Source of the DNA: Streptomyces fuscichromogenes
GTDB lineage: Bacteria; Actinomycetota; Actinomycetes; Streptomycetales; Streptomycetaceae
Assembly (NCBI RefSeq): GCF_014645815.1
Contig: NZ_BMML01000047.1
Coordinates: forward strand, 1 to 43,711
Length of the DNA stretch: 43,711 nucleotides
Direction: 5' to 3'
Part shown: piece after piece, positions 15,866 through 22,579 of the stretch
How the letters are laid out: every line of letters begins with the position of its first letter
Position numbering within the stretch: position 1 is the first letter of the stretch
The notes under the pieces: generated by a model
Seen by the model: only the letters and a program-made list of their open reading frames with translations
What the model was told of the DNA's origin: nothing
Database searches by the model: none
Translations under genes and position numbers: made by a program

Positions 15866-17350
15866 CTACGGGTGGGCCCAGCGCAGCCCGTCCATGGAGG
15901 CGATCAGCCCGTTGGGGAACAACGGCTCCTCGTCCTCGTCGCCGCCCATCAGGGCCGCAGCCTGCACCTGTACCTGCTGTTCCATCACTTTACCCATGAA
16001 CGGCGACTGGAACAGCGGCAGGTTCTCGTCCTCGGCGGACTGGCCGTGGTTGGTCTCCACCAGTTTCTCCAGCTCGCGAGCCGTTCCGGTGATCTGCCTG
16101 CGCATGGACTGCCGGTCACCGTATGCCCGGTCCAGGGACGCCACCCCGCCGACCAGATGCACGAACGCCTCCAGTTCGGAGTCGGTGGCCTGGGTGACCT
16201 GCTTCGCCTTCCAGTAGTACGAGCGCTCGTCGACGTGCAGGTTGTAGAACGCCATCAGGAACTCGTAGAACAGGCCGTACTCCCGGCGATACCGTGACTC
16301 GAACTCGGTGAAGCAGCGCTCCTCGTCGATGTCACCCGCCAGCACCGTATTGATCGAACGGGCGGCCAGCAGAGCGCTGTAGGTGGCGAGGTGGACACCG
16401 GACGAGAACACCGGGTCGACGAAACAGGCGGCGTCTCCCACGAGAACCATTCCATCACCCCAGAAACGGGTGTTGAGGTAGGAGTAGTCCTTGCGGACCC
16501 GAATGCGACCGTACACCCCTTCGGTGACCCGTTCCGCCTCGGCCAGCAGGTCCCGGACCCCCGGCGCCTGGTCGAGCAGGCTCAGCAGAGCCTGTTCCCG
16601 GTCTCCTTGGACGGCGGACGCCGACTCCTGGTTGACCACGACACCGACGCTGGTCAGGGAGGCGGACAGGGGGATGTACCAGACCCAGCCGTGCTCGAAG
16701 GCTTCACAGAAGATGTTCCCAGGTGAGGACGGAAGTCGCTTGCCACCGTTGAAATAGCCGAAGATGGCGACGTTGCGGAAGAAGTCGGAGTACACGCGCT
16801 CGGAGCCGCAGCCGGTATGGATACGGCTCTTGTTGCCGGAGGCATCCACCACATACTCGGCCCGCACGCCGTGCTCTTGGCCAAATGAGTCCGTGTAGCG
16901 GACACCTGTGACACGTCCGCCCTCTTCGATCACATTGCCAACCGTGCAGCCCTCCCTCACTTCGACTCCCAGCCGGGCGGCGTTCTTGAGCAGAATGTGG
17001 TCGAACTTCATGCGCTCAACCTGAAAGGCGGACGATGTAGGACCGGCAAGATGCGGTGAGGCGGAGAAGAAGAACGACCAGGGGTCCGGATCAGTCCCCC
17101 AGCGGAACGTGCCCCCCATTTTGGGGGTGAACCCAGCCCGCTCCACCTCCTCCGTCACGCCGAGCAATCCGCAGATACCGTGCACCGTGGCAGGCAGCAG
17201 CGACTCACCGATCTGGTAACGGGGGAACACTTCCTTCTCCAGAAGCAGGACCCGGTGTCCCTGCTTCGCGACGAGAGCCGCAGCAGTCGATCCACCGGGG
17301 CCGGCACCGACCACGACGACGTCGAAGGTCTCCTCTGCCACTGTGCTCAT
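15866..17350 (-). CDS. FADH2-dependent halogenase, glycopeptide type
   Basis: Chlorinates (or brominates) a phenolic residue, normally while it is bound to an NRPS carrier protein. FAD-binding GAGPGG is at residues 15-20 and the halogenase signature GWVWYIP at 221-227. The putative chloramine-forming Lys77 lies in PKMGGTFRWG. LVGDAACFVDPVFSSGVHLA is the second flavin motif of the family. The 494-aa length and the sequence closely follow the halogenases of vancomycin-type and complestatin clusters (VhaA/BhaA/ComH), so Hpg or a beta-hydroxytyrosine-like residue is the likely target. An AAGGAG precedes ATG 17350. It lies 52 nt after the JmjC gene in one operon. A flavin reductase is not encoded nearby. 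Confidence 0.95.
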   Translation of the reverse strand: MSTVAEETFDVVVVGAGPGGSTAAALVAKQGHRVLLLEKEVFPRYQIGESLLPATVHGICGLLGVTEEVERAGFTPKMGGTFRWGTDPDPWSFFFSASPHLAGPTSSAFQVERMKFDHILLKNAARLGVEVREGCTVGNVIEEGGRVTGVRYTDSFGQEHGVRAEYVVDASGNKSRIHTGCGSERVYSDFFRNVAIFGYFNGGKRLPSSPGNIFCEAFEHGWVWYIPLSASLTSVGVVVNQESASAVQGDREQALLSLLDQAPGVRDLLAEAERVTEGVYGRIRVRKDYSYLNTRFWGDGMVLVGDAACFVDPVFSSGVHLATYSALLAARSINTVLAGDIDEERCFTEFESRYRREYGLFYEFLMAFYNLHVDERSYYWKAKQVTQATDSELEAFVHLVGGVASLDRAYGDRQSMRRQITGTARELEKLVETNHGQSAEDENLPLFQSPFMGKVMEQQVQVQAAALMGGDEDEEPLFPNGLIASMDGLRWAHP

Positions 17351-17402
17351 TACTGGCTCCTTGAAGGATGAGATCGGCTCGTGCGCGAGCCGCGTCGCAT
17401 AC

Positions 17403-18182
17403 TCACGTGGGGAGGGTGGATCCTGTCCACCAGAAGTTCACTGACGCGGACACCTCGGTCGACTCCACGGCGTGCCACCACCGGTGGGGGATGAACAGGC
17501 CCTCCCCCGGCCCCAGCTCAACCGGAGTCGCCCGCCGGTGCGCCCGCTCATATTCTGGGTACATCCGGAAATCCGGATCGAAAACGTTGACCAGACTGCA
17601 ATGCGGAAGGTTCTGGCCGATCGCGGGATAGACGGATGTCGAACTGTCGGGAGAAATGAGCAGAATCCGCTTCCCGCCGAATACCTGAACGAGGAAATTG
17701 TCCCCCAGGTCATAATGCAGAGGAGACTTGCATCCCTTGCCGCCGAACCAGAGATTGGTGGCCACCAGTTCTTTCGGCTCGTCCAGCAGATACGGCAGCC
17801 GTACATCCGCGGCCAGCCCGCCGAAGCCAGACAGCTCGGACTGCTGCATGTAGTAGCGCCCGCCGCGCCGGGCAGTGATCCTGCTCACAGCTTCGGAGAA
17901 CGGCAGCCGCATCCTGGTCACGGGCCCGGTGATAGCCGTTTCATTCGCATCGAAAACACCCTGCTCATTGAAGTTGACGGAGGTCAACTTATACCGAAAT
18001 TCCGAGGCGAAATATTCCGGCGACCATTTCTTCAGAGCGGGCCATTCAAACGCCAGATCAGTGATGTGCACCGGCTTGTTGGGAAGGAAATAATCGCGAT
18101 CGAATCGCTGGACATCCAGTTCCGCCCGGACTGCCTTATCGACCCCGCCCCCAGCCTCCTCGCCGTCCGAATAATCATCCAC
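17403..18182 (-). CDS. JmjC/cupin-like Fe(II)/2-oxoglutarate dioxygenase
   Basis: Protein of 259 aa. The cupin_8/JmjC core shows the iron-binding facial triad: His156 and Asp158 in LHYDLGDN and His237 in IPHRWWHAV. Lys171 in GGKRILLISP is a likely 2-oxoglutarate-binding residue. The family hydroxylates amino acid side chains in proteins or peptides. GTG 18182 was chosen because GGAGGGAGG stands just before it; longer frames lack coding bias. It is the first gene of the operon with the halogenase, and a GTAAC-type promoter element lies 67 nt upstream. A beta-hydroxylase or other oxygenase tailoring an amino acid or the peptide is the most likely role. The exact substrate is unknown. Confidence 0.85.
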   Translation of the reverse strand: MDDYSDGEEAGGGVDKAVRAELDVQRFDRDYFLPNKPVHITDLAFEWPALKKWSPEYFASEFRYKLTSVNFNEQGVFDANETAITGPVTRMRLPFSEAVSRITARRGGRYYMQQSELSGFGGLAADVRLPYLLDEPKELVATNLWFGGKGCKSPLHYDLGDNFLVQVFGGKRILLISPDSSTSVYPAIGQNLPHCSLVNVFDPDFRMYPEYERAHRRATPVELGPGEGLFIPHRWWHAVESTEVSASVNFWWTGSTLPT

Positions 18183-18248
18183 TGGTGCCTCCCTCCGTGC
18201 GCATTTACACGGCACCGTAAGTTGAGCAGGCCAGACCGCACCGGCGGA

Positions 18249-18269
18249 ATCCGTGGAAACCGTTGTTAC
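18249..18269 (-). promoter_or_regulatory. GTAAC-N9-CACGGAT promoter-like element, JmjC/halogenase operon
   Basis: On the minus strand GTAAC (18269-18265), 9 nt, then CACGGAT (18255-18249), followed by TCC. It has the same spacing as the elements at HpgT, HmO, MbtH and HmaS. It would start transcription about 55-60 nt before the JmjC GTG. It diverges from a similar element at 18368. Confidence 0.6.
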
Positions 18270-18367
18270 GCGTTGCCCGTACCGGCCCCGGGCTGCGCGG
18301 CTCTGGCCGCGAGCCACCGCGCGCCCTACGACATCGGGGAAAACGCCTGCGCCTGCGGAGGCCGCCC

Positions 18368-18388
18368 GTAACTGCGGACTTCTCGGAT
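18368..18388 (+). promoter_or_regulatory. GTAAC-N9-CTCGGAT promoter-like element, ABC exporter operon
   Basis: GTAAC (18368-18372), 9 nt, then CTCGGAT (18382-18388), pointing at the ABC genes. It forms a divergent pair with the element at 18249-18269, about 100 bp apart. It lies 363 nt before the first ABC start, so the leader would be long. Confidence 0.55.
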
Positions 18389-18751
18389 GGGGAGCCCTCG
18401 TCATGGCCCGTAGCCTCGCCGGGCATTTCGACCGCTGTCGGGAAACCACCGGACGAGGCCGGCACGTCGGATCCGCAGCGCAGGGGCAAAAGGCGGCTGG
18501 CACCGGCCGGTTAGGGCCTCTGCTATGCAAGCGCTGGATCTTCGCACGCCGCCGGGTGACCGGTCCGTGCGCGTGCGACTGGGATCACTCGGGATACCGC
18601 TGTCCGACGCGACAGGTCGCGGCGCAGGTACCCGGCCGGCAGCGGAGTCAACCAGGGTCCGGCCGGCCGCTGCCGCTACCGCTGTGGGACGACCTTCACG
18701 GCACGTCGCCCTGGTGACGGCCGTGCCTCCTCCCGCCAATGGCGGAACGCC
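18389..18751. other. Long leader region of the ABC exporter operon
   Basis: No certain gene. A 77-codon frame from ATG 18525 to 18758 overlaps the GTG of the first ABC gene by 7 nt and could act as a coupled leader peptide, but its Ala/Arg-rich sequence is not recognised and its codon bias is weak. Confidence 0.35.
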
Positions 18752-20539
18752 GTGCTGATCCGACTCCTGAGAGACACGCTGGCGCCTTATTCCCGGCCGT
18801 TCTCCGCTGCCCTCGCGCTGCAGGTCGTCCAGGTGGCTGCCGCGCTGCTCATTCCCACGCTGAATGCGAGCATCATCGACGACGGCCTGGCCGCGGGCGA
18901 CTTCGGTCACATGCTGTCGATCGGCGCGGTCATGCTCCTGGTGACCGTGGTGCAGGCGGCGGCGACGACGGGCGCCGGCTACCTCGTGGCAAGGACCGCC
19001 GCGTGCGTGGGGCGGGACCTGCGAGCCGCGATCTTCCGCCACGTACAGCGTTTCGCCGCCCGGGAGATGAGCACGTTCGGCGTCTCGACGCTGATCACCC
19101 GGACCACCAACGACGTCCAGCACGTGCTGGTGCTGGTGACGGCAGCCGCCGGCGCCCTGGTGACGGCACCTGTCACGATAGTCACCGGTGTGGTTCTGGC
19201 GGTCAGCCAGGATCCACCGCTCTCCTCCTTGCTCCTGGTGGTCGCACCGCTGCTGGGCATCCTCGCTGCCGTCCTGAACGTTCGGATGCGGGGGGCGTCC
19301 GCTCGCGTTCAGGCACTGATCGACCGCGTCAACCACCTGCTGCGTGAACAGATCACGGGCGTCCGGGTGATCAGGGCTTTCGGCCGGGACGACCACGAGC
19401 GCGCACGCTTCGACGGGGTGAACCGCGACGTCCTGGACGCAGCGCTCGGTGTCGGCCGGCTCAGTTCGTTGATGATGCCGCTCAGCATGCTCGTCATCGA
19501 TATGTCCTCGCTGGCCGTCGTATGGCTCGGGGGGCACCGTGCCGACGAGGGCCGTCTCCAGGTGGGCGTGCTCACCGCGTTCCTGGCGTATCTGGTGCAG
19601 ATCCTGCTGGCCGTCACGGCTGCGGGGAACGTTTTCGTCGCCGTGCCGAGAGCCCGGGTCAGTGCGGAGCGCATAGCCGAAGTCCTCGGCACCCGGCCGA
19701 GTCTGTCCCCGCCGGCAGCTCCGCTTGTGCCGCGGCGTGAGCGCGGCGTCGTACACATCCGCGAGGCCGGCTTCACCTACCCGGGAGCCGAGCGCGGGGC
19801 GCTCCGGGACGTCACACTGCACGCGGGGCCGGGCAGTACCACGGCACTGATCGGCACCATGGGATGCGGAAAGACGACCGTGCTGAGCCTGATACCGCGG
19901 TTGATGGACGTCACAGCAGGATCGGTCATGCTGGACGGTGTGGATGTCCGCCGGCTCGATCCGGCGCGGCTGAGCGCCTCCGTGGGCATGGTGCCGCAGC
20001 GGGTTCACCTGTTCACGGGAACGATCGCGAGCAACCTCAGACAGGCCGCGCCGGACGCGTCCGACGACGAGCTCTGGCGTGCGCTGGGCATCGCTCAGGC
20101 CTGTGAATTCGTGGCGAGTCACCCGCTTGGCCTGCATGCGCCCGTCTCGCGAGGAGGCGCGAATCTCTCCGGCGGACAGCGCCAGCGGCTCGCCATCGCT
20201 CGCGTCCTGGTGCACCGGCCTCGGATCTACCTCTTCGACGACTGCTTCTCCGCCTTGGACTCAGCCACCTGTGCGGCACTGCTCAGGGCGCTGGCGGACG
20301 AGACCGCCGAGGCGACCGTGATTGTCGCCACCCAGCGTGTCAGCACCATCGGAACCGCGGACCGCGTTGTCGTGCTCGACGAGGGGCGCGTGGCCGGTTG
20401 CGGTACCCACCGGGAACTGCTGGCGAACAACTCGGTCTACCAGCAGATCGTCCGGTCCCAGCAGCCGGGCCGGGCTTCCGGGGAACACCCCGCCGATGGG
20501 CGGTCGGACGAGTCGGCCCGGTCGGCGGAGGCCACATGA
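18752..20539 (+). CDS. ABC exporter half-transporter (degenerate-site subunit)
   Basis: Membrane domain (about residues 1-310, six helices) fused to an ATPase domain, 595 aa in total. Walker A is GTMGCGKTT (about 367-375) and the signature is canonical, NLSGGQRQR. The Walker B end reads LFDDCFSALD: the catalytic Glu is replaced by Asp. The switch His is replaced by Gln (ATQRVST). These are the marks of the inactive-site subunit of heterodimeric exporters of the TM287/288 or BmrCD type. GTG 18752 is the first possible start, with GCGGA before it. Its stop overlaps the partner start (ATGA). With that partner it probably exports the finished peptide and gives self-protection. Confidence 0.93.
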   Translation: MLIRLLRDTLAPYSRPFSAALALQVVQVAAALLIPTLNASIIDDGLAAGDFGHMLSIGAVMLLVTVVQAAATTGAGYLVARTAACVGRDLRAAIFRHVQRFAAREMSTFGVSTLITRTTNDVQHVLVLVTAAAGALVTAPVTIVTGVVLAVSQDPPLSSLLLVVAPLLGILAAVLNVRMRGASARVQALIDRVNHLLREQITGVRVIRAFGRDDHERARFDGVNRDVLDAALGVGRLSSLMMPLSMLVIDMSSLAVVWLGGHRADEGRLQVGVLTAFLAYLVQILLAVTAAGNVFVAVPRARVSAERIAEVLGTRPSLSPPAAPLVPRRERGVVHIREAGFTYPGAERGALRDVTLHAGPGSTTALIGTMGCGKTTVLSLIPRLMDVTAGSVMLDGVDVRRLDPARLSASVGMVPQRVHLFTGTIASNLRQAAPDASDDELWRALGIAQACEFVASHPLGLHAPVSRGGANLSGGQRQRLAIARVLVHRPRIYLFDDCFSALDSATCAALLRALADETAEATVIVATQRVSTIGTADRVVVLDEGRVAGCGTHRELLANNSVYQQIVRSQQPGRASGEHPADGRSDESARSAEAT

Positions 20540-22509
20540 GCGGGCACCCGTGCACGGTACGACGACGGCCGTCCCAGCGTGGGGGGCACCGCCGAGGCAC
20601 CGGCCGGGGGGTGGTCCCAAGCCGAGCCCGGTGGGGGAGACTGCGCGATCGCGGCCAGTCCTTCGCGATCCTGGCCCGGCTGATGGGGCGTCAGCGTGCC
20701 AGAGCCGTGGGCACACTGCTGCTCGGAATTCCGGGAGTGGTGCTGCCGTTGCTCGGACCGGTACTCCTTGCACGGGCCGTCAACCTCGTCTACGACGGTG
20801 TCCTGGGCCGGCAGTTGCCGGACGGGCTGAACAAGCCCGAGGCTGTCGCGCTACTGCGCGCGCAGGGCAGGACCGCCCTCGCCCACCTCGTGGCGGGCAG
20901 CGGCGCCGTGCCCGGCCAGGGGATCGACTTCGATCGCGTGAACGCGGTCCTCCTCGCGGCGGCAGGGCTGTACGCCCTGAGGACTCTGGTGGCTCTCGGC
21001 CAGAACCTCTTCGTAGCGGCCCTGGTCCAGCACATCGTTTACGACCTGCGCCGGGAGGCTCAGGACAAGCTCGCCAAGCTGCCGTTGAGCCACTACGACA
21101 GCGGCAATCGGGGCGACGTCACCAGCCGTCTCACCAACGACATGGACAACATCGCGACCGCGCTGACACAGAGTCTGGGGCAACTCGTCAGCCCGGCGCT
21201 GATGGCAGCGGGGGCACTGGCGCTGATGCTGGTGATCTCACCTCCGCTGACCCTCCTGGCCCTGGTGCTGATGCCGGTGACGGTACTCGTGGTCGCCACG
21301 GTCGGCCGGCGGGCGCGCACCCATATCGCCGCACAGTGGTCATGTACCGGGAAGCTCACCGAGTACGTCGAGGACATCTACGGTGGTGTCGATGTCATCC
21401 GGCTGTTCGGGGCTGCGCAGTCGGTCGAGGCGGATTTCAGCGCTCGCAACGAGGCACTGCGTACCGCGCACGACCGAGCCCAGTTCGTCTCCGGACTGAT
21501 GCGGCCCGCGGTGTCCTTGCTCACCAATCTCGCCTACGTACTGCTCGCCGTCGTCGGTGCTCTGCTGATGACGACCGGCGCCCTCACCCTGGGGTCCGTC
21601 CAGGCGTTCATACAGTACTCGCGCCAGTTCAGCCTGCCACTCGCCCAGGTGGCCGCCCTGGACGCGCAGATCCAGTCGGCGAGCGTCTCGGCGGAGCGGG
21701 TGCTCGCGTTACTCGACGCCGAGGAGCAGCAGCCCGAACCCGAGCCGATCGTCCGGCTAGGGCAGGTCAGCGGCCGCCTGGAGTTCGACAACGTCTCGTT
21801 CGGCTACCAGCCGGACCGGCCCGTGGTGAAGGATCTGTCGTTCGTGGTGCAGCCGGGCCAGACGGTCGCCATCGTGGGCCCGACCGGGGCGGGCAAGTCC
21901 ACGCTCGTCAACCTCCTCATGAGGTTCTACGAGGTGGACAGTGGGCGGATCACCCTGGACGGGGTGGACGTCACCACTCTGTCCAGGGCGGAGCTGCGGT
22001 CACACATCGCGACGGTGTTCCAGGACCCATGGCTCGTCCATGGCACGATCGCCGACAACATCGTGTACGGGGTGCCCGGTGCCGGCCGGGAGGAGATGGT
22101 AGCGACAGCGACAGCGACACATGTGGACGCCTTGGTACAAGGTCTGCCCGATGGGTACGACACGCTGCTGGACGCGGGCGAGAGCCGTACGCTCAGTGCT
22201 GGCGAGCGCCAGCTGATCACTGTCGCGCGGGCGTTGCTCGTCCAGCCCGCTCTCCTGATCCTCGACGAGGCGACGAGCGCGGTGGACTCACGAACCGAAC
22301 TGCTCCTGCAGCACGCCCTGAACAGCTTGCGTGCCGGATCCACGCGTCTGCTCATCGCGCACCGGCTGTCGACCGTGAGGAAGGCGGATCTCATCCTGGT
22401 GATGGATGGGGGCCGGATCGTCGAGCAGGGAGATCACCCGGCTCTGCTGCGCCGGAACGGCAGGTACGCGCATCTGTATCGAGCCCAGTCCGGCGCCGCC
22501 GAGCCATGA
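20536..22509 (+). CDS. ABC exporter half-transporter (catalytic-site subunit)
   Basis: Fused membrane and ATPase domains, 657 aa. Walker A is GPTGAGKST (about 449-457), Walker B LLILDEATSAVD with the catalytic Glu, and the switch His is present (LIAHRLST). The signature loop is altered to LSAGERQ. In a heterodimer this altered signature faces the other subunit's degenerate Walker site, while the canonical LSGGQ of the first subunit completes the active site with this one. The two sequences thus fit as one asymmetric exporter. The start ATG 20536 overlaps the previous stop and has GGAGG in front. The first 40 or so residues are Arg/Gly-rich and predate the first helix. Codon 392 is TTA (21709-21711), so full export may need bldA. 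Confidence 0.93.
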   Translation: MSGHPCTVRRRPSQRGGHRRGTGRGVVPSRARWGRLRDRGQSFAILARLMGRQRARAVGTLLLGIPGVVLPLLGPVLLARAVNLVYDGVLGRQLPDGLNKPEAVALLRAQGRTALAHLVAGSGAVPGQGIDFDRVNAVLLAAAGLYALRTLVALGQNLFVAALVQHIVYDLRREAQDKLAKLPLSHYDSGNRGDVTSRLTNDMDNIATALTQSLGQLVSPALMAAGALALMLVISPPLTLLALVLMPVTVLVVATVGRRARTHIAAQWSCTGKLTEYVEDIYGGVDVIRLFGAAQSVEADFSARNEALRTAHDRAQFVSGLMRPAVSLLTNLAYVLLAVVGALLMTTGALTLGSVQAFIQYSRQFSLPLAQVAALDAQIQSASVSAERVLALLDAEEQQPEPEPIVRLGQVSGRLEFDNVSFGYQPDRPVVKDLSFVVQPGQTVAIVGPTGAGKSTLVNLLMRFYEVDSGRITLDGVDVTTLSRAELRSHIATVFQDPWLVHGTIADNIVYGVPGAGREEMVATATATHVDALVQGLPDGYDTLLDAGESRTLSAGERQLITVARALLVQPALLILDEATSAVDSRTELLLQHALNSLRAGSTRLLIAHRLSTVRKADLILVMDGGRIVEQGDHPALLRRNGRYAHLYRAQSGAAEP

Positions 22510-22579
22510 GCTGGGCGGACGGCGTCTGCAAGGTACGCGGTGGGAGCGGCTGGGCGGATCGGGGGCCGTCCGCCACCGG

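Noticed and set aside
22101..22121. GCGACA triple repeat in the second ABC gene
   Set aside because: Only three copies encoding Ala-Thr; no sign of function beyond the protein sequence.
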